Below are positions 1-6,907 of a stretch of DNA of 12,251 nt, piece by piece. The DNA is taken from contig NYZG01000125.1 in NCBI GenBank assembly GCA_002687025.1, forward strand, positions 1 to 12,251. Reading direction: 5' to 3'. The notes under the pieces were generated by a model. That model did no database searches. It worked only from the letters and a program-made list of their open reading frames with translations, and had not been told where the DNA came from. Within the stretch, counting starts at the first letter, position 1. Each line of letters begins with the position of its first letter. Source of the stretch: Candidatus Poribacteria bacterium (GTDB taxonomy: Bacteria > Poribacteria > WGA-4E > GCA-2687025). The translations under genes were made by a program, and so were the position numbers.

Positions 1-944
1 CCGCAAGACGAGCGGGTCGCGAAGCCACCGATCTCAACGACGATGGCGCCAACGACATCATCGATATCATCCTCGTCGCGCAAGCGTTCGGGACGACGAT
101 TGAAATCGGCGTCGAGGTCGCCGTCACGGACATCACAGACGACGGGTCCATCGACATCTCGGACCTGGTTCTGGCGGCGCAGGGATTCGTCGGCGGCGTG
201 CTTCTGCCGGTGGCGGACGACATCTTCGCGGCGCCGACGAGTCCGGCGCCCGTGAGCGTCATCTACGCGCGCCCCGCGCCCGACAGGCTGGACGTGACGC
301 TGGCGCCTCTGGCGCCCGCCGACGCGAGCGGCGTGCAGTTGGCGCTGTCGTACAACCCGGCCGTGCTGGAGGTTATCGACGCCGCCGCTGGCGACGCCCT
401 ACCCGCGGCTTTCCGCCTGGTGAACGAGCCGCGGCCCGGTCAACTGGATGTCGCGTTCGCGCGCGTGACGGCGGGGGACGCGCCGGAAGGCGCCCCGTAC
501 GCGCGCCTCGCGTTCCGCGTGAAGGCCGACGACTACCGACTCCAGAACGCGGTACGTGTAGATCGCATCGTCACCGCGGACGACCGTGGCTTGCGTCGAC
601 GCGCGCTGCCGACCGTCGACGCTGAATCGCTGGCCGCGGCCGTGGCGCCGCGCGCGTCGCGGCTCTACCAGAACTACCCCAACCCGTTCAATCCCGAGAC
701 GTGGATTCCGTTCCAGCTAGGGGATGTCGCCGACGTGACGATCCACATCTACGACACGTCCGGTCAGGTAGTGCGCGTGCTGGACCTCGGCCGTCGATCG
801 GCGGGACACTACGTCGCGCGCGACGGCGCGGCCTATTGGGACGGGCGAAACGCGTTGGGCGAGCGCGTGGCGAGCGGCACGTACGTGTACGCCATTGAAG
901 CGGGCGCGTACGCGGAGATGCGGCGATTCGTGGTCCTGAAATAG
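1..944 (+). CDS. Secreted dockerin/cohesin-like protein with FlgD-like C-terminal domain (3' part)
   Basis: The reading frame is open from base 3, so the N-terminus lies outside the window; 313 residues are visible. Residues 10-21 (DLNDDG...D) and 43-54 (DITDDG...D) are two EF-hand-like calcium loops with the D-x-N/T-x-D-G-x5-D spacing of a dockerin, each followed by a short helix. Residues about 83-195 look like a cohesin-type beta sandwich (VQLALSYNPAVLEVIDA, then a YARLAFRVKA strand). Residues 219-313 form a FlgD-like Ig domain beginning NYPNPFNPETWIPFQL and containing YWDGRNALGERVASGTYVY, which ends at the stop TAG at 942-944. Such tails usually mark exported or surface-anchored proteins. 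The GTG at 198 lies inside the dockerin-to-cohesin linker and is not the start. Function beyond calcium-dependent structural or binding domains cannot be told, because any catalytic part would be upstream. Confidence 0.88.
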   Translation, partial: ARRAGREATDLNDDGANDIIDIILVAQAFGTTIEIGVEVAVTDITDDGSIDISDLVLAAQGFVGGVLLPVADDIFAAPTSPAPVSVIYARPAPDRLDVTLAPLAPADASGVQLALSYNPAVLEVIDAAAGDALPAAFRLVNEPRPGQLDVAFARVTAGDAPEGAPYARLAFRVKADDYRLQNAVRVDRIVTADDRGLRRRALPTVDAESLAAAVAPRASRLYQNYPNPFNPETWIPFQLGDVADVTIHIYDTSGQVVRVLDLGRRSAGHYVARDGAAYWDGRNALGERVASGTYVYAIEAGAYAEMRRFVVLK

Positions 945-972
945 CCGCTCGCGACTATGGGGCGAGTTCGGC
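944..972. terminator. Hairpin between convergent stops, possible shared terminator
   Basis: GCCG (944-947) pairs with CGGC (969-972) and CTCGC (948-952) pairs with GCGAG (962-966). This gives a 9-pair stem with a two-base TT bulge and a 9-base loop. It covers the last base of one stop codon and the whole of the opposing stop codon. There is no clear T tract on either side, so intrinsic termination is only a possibility. Confidence 0.3.
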
Positions 973-2103
973 TTTGGCGTGGTCGGCGGCCGTCACCGGG
1001 TTCCATCGCGTGGTGGCGCCGTCGGGCAGGCGTACCTCGTAGCCGGTGTCCATCCGCGGGTCGCGCTGGTAGTAGTCGGTGCTGATGAAATGCGCCCCGG
1101 ATGCGGCGGCGGCCTCCGCGCGTGAGTAGTCGCCCTCCCGCGCCTCCACCGTGCCGGAGTCCGCCCGCGTCCGCACCACATACCCCAACGCCACGAGCCG
1201 CGCGATCTCGTCCCCGCTCCCGATTGGGTCGTTCATGATGAGGAAGGCCGCCTCGGGCGTTCCGGGGTCGGCAGCGACGAACAGCACGCGTCCCCGCAGA
1301 GACGGGTGGCCGTCGACATACGCCTTCTGCTTATCGCCACCCTCGTCGAGAACGAACAGGAACCTGCCTCGGGCCTTGCTGAGCGTCGGCCACGCGCCCG
1401 CGAGCACGGCGGACTCCAGCGTCTCCGCCTTGCCGCGCACGTCGTCCGGCGTGATGAGCATCTTCGGGGGAAGCGTGGCGCGGATTTCGGCGTCGAGGGC
1501 GTCGAAGGCTGCGGCGTCGAAGGGAAGCGGCTCGACCGAGCCCGGAAGGGGTATCGCGGAGTCGTTTGCGTTCATCGTGATCGCGACGGGCAGGTGGCCC
1601 GGATGCAGTTCTGACCAGTCGATGAGCTCCTCCAGCGCGCGCTTGAGAGTCATGCAGTTGCTGCGAAAGTCGATGTCCTGCACGTGGAGCACTTTGCAGC
1701 CCGGCTCCTGCATGTACCGCTCGACGTCGTAATCGGGGCCGGGATTCCATCCGCTGACCTGCAGCATCCTCATTCCGAGCGGGTCGGCGTAGCGCCCTCC
1801 GTCCGGGTCGTGGAAGACATCGATCTCCAGCTGGCGCAGGCCGAGGTCGAGCTGTTCGGACAGGGCGATGTGCGAGTAGTCCAACTCCTGCCCGAGGTCC
1901 GCGTCACGCTCCGCGATGACGCGCAGTAGCTCCGGCGCGATGGCCTGCTTATAGCTGTTATGGCTGCCCAAGGCCTGGACGTGGTTCAGGCGCGGCTCGT
2001 CGCGCTGTTTGCCGCGGCTCCACGGCCACAGCGCCGTGCTACACCCGGCGATAAGGACCATTGCGGCGACCGGGGCGACGAGCGATCCGAGGCTGTGTGA
2101 CAT
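955..2103 (-). CDS. Ca2+-dependent phosphatidylinositol-specific phospholipase C family lipoprotein
   Basis: This 382-residue protein resembles the bacterial Ca2+-dependent PI-PLC family (Pfam PI-PLC-C1, of the Streptomyces antibioticus type), whose members cleave phosphatidylinositol to diacylglycerol and inositol phosphate. Visible signatures are GSHNSYK with H48, LEIDVF with probable metal ligands E93 and D95, HVQDIDF with a second candidate catalytic histidine H140, and a C-terminal SGAHFISTDYYQ stretch. Residues 1-21 are a hydrophobic signal with lipobox IAGC (Cys21), so the enzyme is probably a lipoprotein exposed outside the cytoplasmic membrane. The n-region lacks Lys or Arg, which is unusual. 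Start is the ATG at 2101-2103; no clear Shine-Dalgarno sequence precedes it and no in-frame alternative lies just upstream. It lies 175 bases downstream of the secreted protein gene on the same strand. Family assignment is fairly sure; substrate is inferred. Confidence 0.9.
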   Translation of the reverse strand: MSHSLGSLVAPVAAMVLIAGCSTALWPWSRGKQRDEPRLNHVQALGSHNSYKQAIAPELLRVIAERDADLGQELDYSHIALSEQLDLGLRQLEIDVFHDPDGGRYADPLGMRMLQVSGWNPGPDYDVERYMQEPGCKVLHVQDIDFRSNCMTLKRALEELIDWSELHPGHLPVAITMNANDSAIPLPGSVEPLPFDAAAFDALDAEIRATLPPKMLITPDDVRGKAETLESAVLAGAWPTLSKARGRFLFVLDEGGDKQKAYVDGHPSLRGRVLFVAADPGTPEAAFLIMNDPIGSGDEIARLVALGYVVRTRADSGTVEAREGDYSRAEAAAASGAHFISTDYYQRDPRMDTGYEVRLPDGATTRWNPVTAADHAKAELAP

Positions 2104-2141
2104 CCGGCATCCGCCGAGGGGTTGGGGAGTGGGACGACGCG

Positions 2142-2170
2142 ATTGTGGCAGATGCGCCGCGCGGCCTCAA
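2142..2170 (-). promoter_or_regulatory. Possible sigma70-like promoter for the PI-PLC gene
   Basis: On the minus strand TTGAGG (2170-2165) is followed by exactly 17 bases and then CACAAT (2147-2142). Each hexamer matches the sigma70 consensus at 4 of 6 positions. Transcription would start near 2135, giving a leader of roughly 30 bases. The 175-base gap upstream of the gene makes a separate promoter plausible. Weak evidence, because only the hexamers and spacing support it. Confidence 0.3.
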
Positions 2171-2278
2171 GAAGGACATCGTGCGTTCGTACTTCTGCGG
2201 GCCCATGCGTGGCAGACCGGCCGCTGAGTGACGCGCTGTGCGCTTTCGGGGGCGGCAAGTTGCTCCGATCGAGCGCAG

Positions 2279-3367
2279 CTATCTGCGCCAACTCGACCTG
2301 TCTGGCTCGCGAGCGTGTACGGCGTAGCCCGACGACTCGAAGTCCTCGATCCGCTGGTCGACCAGGGCGTCGATGTACAGGTCGCCGTCTCTCAGGACCA
2401 TCCCGGTGATCGCTTCGGGTAGGAAGAACAGCACCCTTTGCAGCGCGCCGACGAAGCCACGCTTGCGCCCGGCCACGCCGCGGATGCCGACGGCCCCAAC
2501 GCCATGGGCGCCGTAGATCATGTCGCCCTCCACGATGTGGCCGGAGATCACCGGCGCCGACTCATCCCAGGGGTTCTGGAACAGCGCGGTGTCGCCGGAT
2601 CCGATCCTGAGTGTGGCGTTCACCACCTCCGTTGGAGGACTGTGTGCGTACGACTTCTCGTATACCGCGAGGAATCTGCACTGAAAGTCCGGCTCCGCAC
2701 GAGACGCGTCGGGGATGTAGGCGAACATCGCAAGGTTCGCGACAGGCATCGCAAAGCCCGATTCCAGCCCGTTATCGTCGAACGCCGCGCGCATGTCGCT
2801 GCCGTTCATGTAGAAGACCACGTCCATGCGATGCACCACTCGGGCGATGAGGGCCATCGCGCGGAGGATCGACACCGGATCCTGCGAGCAGGCGCGCCAG
2901 AAGGTCTGCACCTCCTGGGGCTCGAATACCACGGCAGGGCGTCCGCGTCCTCCGAGTAGACCGGCGGCACGATCGTTGATGTCAAGCGGCCGCACCTCCT
3001 GCGCCTTTCGCCGGACCAGTGCGATCAGCTCCGCGCGGAACGCCGGGTACGGCGTGAGCTCGGCATCACCTTCGGTCTCTTCGACCGCGGCTCTGATTGC
3101 AGTCGGGTAGAACGGGCCGAGCGCGCGGACGCCACCGTCGCCGTGGGCATCGTCGGAGACGGCGGTGCCGACAGCGGAGGCCGCAGACGCGCAGGGCGCC
3201 TGGGCGCCGATGGCCCACGAAAACAGGCCTGCGAGAATGAGCATCCGCGTTGGATACGCGCGCGGGCCTTCGCCGTCGCGCGAACGTCGCCCGGCCGCCT
3301 GCCGCGGCGGGGCGGCGCCCTGCCGTGGGCTCTGATACGACGTGGGGTGTTCGGGCGAACGTGGCAT
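2279..3367 (-). CDS. Unrecognised membrane-anchored or secreted protein coupled to radical SAM gene
   Basis: I do not recognise the family of this 362-residue protein. The ATG (3367-3365) overlaps the stop of the radical SAM gene as TGATG and has GAGG five bases upstream, so I chose it over a frame open to 3520. The N-terminal 41 residues are rich in Arg, Pro and Ser. Residues 42-62 (MLILAGLFSWAIGAQAPCAS) are a single hydrophobic stretch ending in small residues, like a signal peptide or anchor; an alternative start at that Met (3244) lacks a Shine-Dalgarno sequence. The remaining 280 or so residues are a soluble-looking mixed alpha/beta body, with segments such as RMDVVFYMNGSDMRAAF, GHIVEGDMIYGAHGVGAVGIRG and VLRDGDLYIDALVDQRIEDF. 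No catalytic motif is evident. Tight coupling suggests it works with, or is modified by, the radical SAM enzyme; that is inference. Confidence 0.82.
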   Translation of the reverse strand: MPRSPEHPTSYQSPRQGAAPPRQAAGRRSRDGEGPRAYPTRMLILAGLFSWAIGAQAPCASAASAVGTAVSDDAHGDGGVRALGPFYPTAIRAAVEETEGDAELTPYPAFRAELIALVRRKAQEVRPLDINDRAAGLLGGRGRPAVVFEPQEVQTFWRACSQDPVSILRAMALIARVVHRMDVVFYMNGSDMRAAFDDNGLESGFAMPVANLAMFAYIPDASRAEPDFQCRFLAVYEKSYAHSPPTEVVNATLRIGSGDTALFQNPWDESAPVISGHIVEGDMIYGAHGVGAVGIRGVAGRKRGFVGALQRVLFFLPEAITGMVLRDGDLYIDALVDQRIEDFESSGYAVHAREPDRSSWRR

Positions 3368-4374
3368 CACGTCCTCGCCGAATCGCGGGCATCGACGGAG
3401 CGCGCGAGCCCCGCCCGCGCCGACCTGCGCAGTCGCATCTCGCCCCGCAACCAGTCGCGTACGAGCGGGAGCGGATTGTCGTCGATGACCGAAGCCCGAT
3501 ACGCGCAGCCGATGATGCACCCAGGCTCGCAGCCCTTCTTCCTGTCGCCGTATCCGCGTAGGTCTGCCGGCCTACAGTCGACGATGTTCTTACCGATGCG
3601 GCCCGTCTGCGACGCGCAGAGCTGGAGGGCGCCGTGCTCGTCGACGTACAGGTAGCGATGGCCCGCGCGACAGTGCCACTCTGGCTCTTCGCCTCTCAGC
3701 AGCGAGGAGCCGTATTCGCGCTCAATGGACGCGAACCGGCCGCCGCGTTCGTGGAAGGCGTGCCAGGCGTCTATGTAGGGCTGCCCTTGCACGGCGACGC
3801 GGCCGTCTTCGTCGTGGACGAGACCCAGGGACACGGGGATGCCCAGGGTCTCTATCTCCCCGACGAACTCGTCGAAGCCGTCGACGGTCTCCGGGCAGAG
3901 CACCGTCGTGACGTGCAGGGCGAACGTCGCTCTGTCCCGGAGCATCTCCAGACGTCGCCGCAGGCTCTTGAGTGACTTCTGGATGAACATGTCCGGCGTG
4001 GGCATCAGGCTGTCGACGCTCAACTGCATGTGGTCGAGTCCGGCTTCATTCAGATCGTCAATGATGCCGGGCGTGAGCAGGAATCCGTTGGAGATGAGCG
4101 TCGTGATGCACTTGCGGGCCGCGTGGCGCACTACATCGCACAGTTGCGGGTGCATGAGCGGCTCGCCGCCCAGCAGCGTCAGAGATGTCACATGGAGTCG
4201 ATGGAGAGCGTCGATCCGCTGCTTCAGCGTGTCCAGGGGCACCGGGGCCGACGCGTTGTCGTATTCGAGGCAGTACCCACAACTCAGGTTACAGCGACGC
4301 GTGATTATGAGTTGCGCGTAGACGGGCGCCTTCCGTGCGAAGACACGCCACACGGTGCGAACCGGCTGTCTCAT
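3367..4374 (-). CDS. Radical SAM protein with SPASM-like C-terminal cysteine region
   Basis: Radical SAM enzymes use a [4Fe-4S] cluster to cleave S-adenosylmethionine and start radical chemistry. Numbering from a TTG at 4380 (337 residues), the CNLSCGYC motif supplies the three cluster cysteines C30, C34 and C37, and LLGGEP (69-74) is the usual SAM-contacting strand. A C-terminal set of cysteines (C237, C255, C269, C284, C288, C292) includes WHCRAG...DEHGALQLC, the pattern of a SPASM or twitch domain that binds auxiliary clusters, often in peptide- or protein-modifying enzymes. No HpnH or PqqE identity can be claimed. I place the start at the ATG at 4374. The TTG two codons earlier has AGAGG ten bases upstream and is equally possible. 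The stop TGA overlaps the next gene's ATG, so the two are probably one operon. Substrate unknown. Confidence 0.92.
   Translation of the reverse strand: MRQPVRTVWRVFARKAPVYAQLIITRRCNLSCGYCLEYDNASAPVPLDTLKQRIDALHRLHVTSLTLLGGEPLMHPQLCDVVRHAARKCITTLISNGFLLTPGIIDDLNEAGLDHMQLSVDSLMPTPDMFIQKSLKSLRRRLEMLRDRATFALHVTTVLCPETVDGFDEFVGEIETLGIPVSLGLVHDEDGRVAVQGQPYIDAWHAFHERGGRFASIEREYGSSLLRGEEPEWHCRAGHRYLYVDEHGALQLCASQTGRIGKNIVDCRPADLRGYGDRKKGCEPGCIIGCAYRASVIDDNPLPLVRDWLRGEMRLRRSARAGLARSVDARDSART
3373..3376 (-). promoter_or_regulatory. Ribosome binding site deciding the start at 3367
   Basis: The minus strand reads GAGG, then five bases (ACGTG), then ATG. This site sits inside the last codons of the radical SAM gene and supports translational coupling. 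It favours the start at 3367 over the later Met at 3244. Confidence 0.6.
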
Positions 4375-4776
4375 CCTCAATCTGGGCGATCCTCTCTGTG
4401 CGACCCGTCGCCGTACGATGGCGCCTCCCGTCCGCGCCTACTCGACCGGCCACCATCTGACGCCGCGGCCGCGTTCGAGCCGTCACACGCTATCACGAAG
4501 CGCGGGCCGACGGCTTGCCCCGTCGACTCGCCAGGGCCGGTGGCCGCTCCGTACGGAGCCCATCGATGCCGCGGGCGCGACCACGCGGCGTCGCGCACGC
4601 CGACGGAAGCTCCGCGCACGCCTTCCGTATCCGCCTAGCGCGAATGCCGCGCGCTGAGACCCCGTCCGCATGGCGCCCGCGGCGAGCCCGCACGCTGCTT
4701 CCATATCAACCTTCGTGCCAGAAGTGCACGGGGTGCGCGAACGCGGTCATGGGCGGGGATGCCTGTCCGAGCGCGT

Positions 4777-4906
4777 CAGGAGTCTGCTCGCGGCGTCGTA
4801 CCGAAACCTGACATGTCGGCCCGTCGCCGGGACACAGGAGTCGCCTGTGACGCACGCGGACAGGACGTATCGGAAGCTGACACGCGGTGTGTACCGATTG
4901 CTGACG
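4777..4906. repeat. Three degenerate 16-base direct repeats (GTAYCGRWNSCTGACR)
   Basis: The copies are GTACCGAAACCTGACA (4798-4813), GTATCGGAAGCTGACA (4867-4882) and GTACCGATTGCTGACG (4891-4906). An 8-base word CAGGAGTC also recurs 21 bases before the first copy (4777-4784) and 24 bases before the second (4835-4842). Read on the minus strand the copies begin TGTCAG or CGTCAG and end in GGTAC or GATAC. Repeated short motifs reading inward from TG are seen at the ends of some insertion sequences (IS21 family, for example), so this may be a relic of an element end. An operator array or iteron-like site is the alternative. No transposase remains nearby. Confidence 0.45.
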
Positions 4907-5079
4907 CCATCGGCCTCGCCACGCGATCGCGTCGACGGGATGACGAACCGATCGCAAGCAGCTCTGCCGAAACCGTCGTTGACTCTCGTTCGTAGTCGTG
5001 CGCAATGGCCGGCCGACGCCCCGCAGGCGAACGATGGTCGACAGTCTGACTCGGACACCCGCGAACGCAGCCGCACGAT

Positions 5080-5084
5080 AGGAG
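5080..5084 (+). promoter_or_regulatory. Ribosome binding site for the toroid-propeller gene
   Basis: AGGAG followed by six bases (CGACGC) precedes the ATG at 5091. It supports this start over the internal Met at codon 41. Confidence 0.65.
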
Positions 5085-5090
5085 CGACGC

Positions 5091-6596
5091 ATGTTGAGCG
5101 TGGCGCTACGGTGGGCGACGACGGCGATTTCCGCGGGAGCTGAGGCCGGCGTGGCGCAGAAGGGGACGGCGACCGGAGCTGCTTCCGCGTACGGCTTCCG
5201 TTACGATCCCATGGAGTTCGTCAACGAGAGCGATGCATTGCAGGCGGCGCTCATGCGGAAGTCCGTCTTCGGGTCGGCGACGGCAGAAGACGCCGGCCTG
5301 ATCCAGGCGGCAATCGACACGATCCTGGACGGCCAGTTCCCGGACGGAACGCTCAGCGACGATCCCGATCACGCGCTGCAGTTCACGTCGCAAGCGCTCG
5401 GACGCTTGGCCGAGATGGGATGCCCGTCCGACCGGCCCGAGGTGCGCAAGGCCGTCGCGGCCATCATGGGGAACCCGGAGCCGAATCAGGTGGACCCGCT
5501 GGGGATTTACGACATTCGGACGCTCTGCCTGCTCGGCCTTGCGGACGACCCGCGGTACGCGGGTGTCGTTCGCGATGGCCTGCGCCACCTCCTCGAACGT
5601 GAAGACGAATGGGGCGACATCTGGGAAGGCTGCCCGTGGACGCCCATCGAGCACCTGATCACGCTCTGGCACGGCCGCGACTACGTGGACACGGCCCCGA
5701 CCGTCGCGCGTTGGGTGGCGCGAATCGCCCAGGACGTGAACCAGGTCGGCTGCCTGAGCTACAAGGATCCCTGGGGGTTCGTCCGGCTGGCGTCTGAGGT
5801 GAGCCATCCTGCCGCGCGGGAGCTGCTTGCGAGGGAGGTCCCGGTAATCCTCCGCGGGCAGGAGAGCGACGGCGGCTGGGGTGATCGTAGCGTGCCGGTG
5901 CTGCGCGCGCTTGGTATGCACGGCCTTCTAGAGCCGCTTTGCGCTCTGCCCCCTCTGCCACCGGACTGGGAAGTCGTCAGGACTATACCGGCGCCGGCGG
6001 ACGACTGCCACACCTTGGCATGGGACGGCGGTCGCCTCTGGACATGCTGCGCCGACCGAACCGAGGCCGTCGCCGTCTCAGCGACCGATGGCGAGGTGCT
6101 GCGCCGAATCGGTCTGCCCGACGGGTCGACGTCCGGCGTCGGCAGGTGGGACGACGGCCTGGCCGTCTCGCAGAGCGAGCCCAAGCGGTTGATGAAGCTC
6201 AACGCGGAGACCGGCGACATCGAGCAGACGATCGCGCTGGAGAACATGGAGTGGATCAACGGCGTCACGCAGGCCGGCGACAGGCTCGTCGTGGGAGACG
6301 GGTTCCTGGGATGCGGCGTGATCGTCGACCCGGAGAACCCGGAGAAGACCGAAAACCGTGTGCTCGGCGGGCCGATCCCCAAGGATCTCGCCGGCAACGG
6401 CTCGGCCGTGTGGCACGTGGACGTCTGGGCGCCGTTCCTCATCAAGAGCGACCTGAGTCGGCACGGCGCGCTGCTCGACTGGGGCGAGAAACCGTTTGGC
6501 GGCGACGCGAACGGCATCGCACTGGACGGAGACGACCTGTGGGCGCTCGACGCCCGCCAGAGGCGCATCTGTCTCATCCGCAAGGCCGCGAGCTAG
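5091..6596 (+). CDS. Two-domain protein: prenyltransferase/cyclase-like alpha-toroid plus beta-propeller
   Basis: The 501 residues fall into two halves. Residues about 40-285 are helical repeats resembling the alpha/alpha toroid of prenyltransferases and squalene-hopene cyclases (DGQFPDGTLSDDPDHALQF, EWGDIWEGCPW, and a QW-like QESDGGWGDRSVPVLRALG at 257-275). I see no DxDD cyclase acid motif and no clear zinc site, so catalysis is doubtful. Residues about 293-498 form a beta-propeller-like series of WDGGRLWTCCADR, VSATDGEVLRRIGLP, LNAETGDIEQT, GDRLVVGDG and LDGDDLWALDARQRRICLI repeats, similar to SGL, NHL or glutamine-cyclotransferase-type propellers; the count seems too small for a full propeller, perhaps four or five blades. 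The N-terminus is only mildly hydrophobic and not a clear signal peptide. Start is supported by AGGAG six bases upstream. No operon partner on this strand. Function unknown. Confidence 0.88.
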   Translation: MLSVALRWATTAISAGAEAGVAQKGTATGAASAYGFRYDPMEFVNESDALQAALMRKSVFGSATAEDAGLIQAAIDTILDGQFPDGTLSDDPDHALQFTSQALGRLAEMGCPSDRPEVRKAVAAIMGNPEPNQVDPLGIYDIRTLCLLGLADDPRYAGVVRDGLRHLLEREDEWGDIWEGCPWTPIEHLITLWHGRDYVDTAPTVARWVARIAQDVNQVGCLSYKDPWGFVRLASEVSHPAARELLAREVPVILRGQESDGGWGDRSVPVLRALGMHGLLEPLCALPPLPPDWEVVRTIPAPADDCHTLAWDGGRLWTCCADRTEAVAVSATDGEVLRRIGLPDGSTSGVGRWDDGLAVSQSEPKRLMKLNAETGDIEQTIALENMEWINGVTQAGDRLVVGDGFLGCGVIVDPENPEKTENRVLGGPIPKDLAGNGSAVWHVDVWAPFLIKSDLSRHGALLDWGEKPFGGDANGIALDGDDLWALDARQRRICLIRKAAS

Positions 6597-6710
6597 GTCA
6601 CGAACGTCGGACCGTAAGAGGCGGTGGGCCCTCGGGACGGCGGGGTCGATGGAGACAAGGTGCTGGGCCCGGGCTAGGGCTCTGGCTCGGACGCAGCGAC
6701 GCGTACAGCC

Positions 6711-6748
6711 CGCGTCGGCTCGCGTGAAGCTGCGTACGAGCCGACACG
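6711..6748. terminator. Inverted repeat, possible terminator after the propeller gene
   Basis: GTCGGCTCG (6714-6722) pairs perfectly with CGAGCCGAC (6737-6745) across a 14-base loop. After a C/A mismatch two more outer pairs (6711-6712 with 6747-6748) could form. No T run follows, so it may instead be a protein-binding site or a Rho-type pause structure. It lies about 115 bases after the stop of the upstream gene. Confidence 0.35.
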
Positions 6749-6807
6749 TGGATTCCCGCCTCTCATAGTCAGTCCCATCCCCGTCCACGGCCGTCCGCCG
6801 GCGGGCG

Positions 6808-6816
6808 TGCTATGAT
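6808..6816 (+). promoter_or_regulatory. Extended -10 promoter for the RelA/SpoT fusion gene
   Basis: TGCTATGAT matches the extended -10 pattern TGnTATnnT, with TATGAT 5 of 6 to consensus, in a local AT-rich patch within GC-rich DNA. No good -35 is seen, which extended -10 promoters can do without. Transcription would start near 6823, giving a leader of about 85 bases. The palindrome CCGCCGGCGG (6795-6804) lies just upstream in the spacer region and could be an operator. Confidence 0.45.
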
Positions 6817-6896
6817 TGAGAATATAGAAACACGAGACGCTGTTTGGGCCTTCTCGCCGCGCCGTGGGTGTGCCGGGGTCCAGGCATACGTTGCAT

Positions 6897-6902
6897 GAGG
6901 GG
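6897..6902 (+). promoter_or_regulatory. Strong ribosome binding site for the RelA/SpoT fusion gene
   Basis: GAGGGG lies five bases (AAGCC) before the ATG at 6908. An in-frame TGA at 6896-6898 overlaps this site, so translation cannot begin further upstream in this frame. Confidence 0.7.
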
Positions 6903-6907
6903 AAGCC

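Larger units (their letters stand above)
4375..5090. other. Long divergent intergenic region, no credible gene
   Basis: About 715 bases lie between the divergent radical SAM and toroid-propeller genes. Every open frame here translates into Arg-, Ser- and Pro-rich sequence without domain-like patterning, and several overlap one another on both strands, as expected of GC-rich noncoding DNA. It presumably holds the two divergent promoters, but I found no convincing -35/-10 pair. The only TTGAC-like hexamer (4979-4984) has no matching -10. The region also contains degenerate direct repeats, listed separately. CACAGG (4833-4838) and CCTGTG (4844-4849) form a short inverted repeat with a 5-base loop. 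Confidence 0.6.
6597..6907. other. Intergenic region between propeller and RelA/SpoT genes
   Basis: These 311 bases carry no credible gene. They hold an inverted repeat near 6711-6748, a 10-base palindrome CCGCCGGCGG (6795-6804), and an unusually AT-rich patch (about 6811-6830) that contains the candidate promoter of the RelA/SpoT gene. Confidence 0.55.

Noticed and set aside
198..944. GTG at 198 as the start of the first gene
   Set aside because: The same frame is open back to base 3 and encodes two clear dockerin loops upstream, so the gene enters from outside the window.
3368..3520. N-terminal extension of the unknown exported protein up to 3520
   Set aside because: It would overlap the radical SAM gene by 150 bases with low-complexity Arg/Ala sequence. 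The TGATG overlap plus GAGG site at 3367 explains the start better.
4777..4906. CRISPR array
   Set aside because: Only three copies, each degenerate, with spacings of 69 and 24 bases start to start; repeats and spacers are not regular.
4979..5007. TTGACT as a -35 for the toroid-propeller gene
   Set aside because: No TATAAT-like hexamer lies 16-18 bases downstream (the bases there read GCAATG).
4483..5092. Several overlapping open frames on both strands in the divergent intergenic region
   Set aside because: All are Arg/Ser/Pro-rich, mutually overlapping, and without ribosome binding sites or domain-like patterns. None is better than chance in GC-rich noncoding DNA.
5106..5921. A 271-codon minus-strand open frame opposite the toroid domain
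   Set aside because: Its translation is Arg- and His-rich without patterning, while the plus frame has domain structure and a good ribosome binding site.
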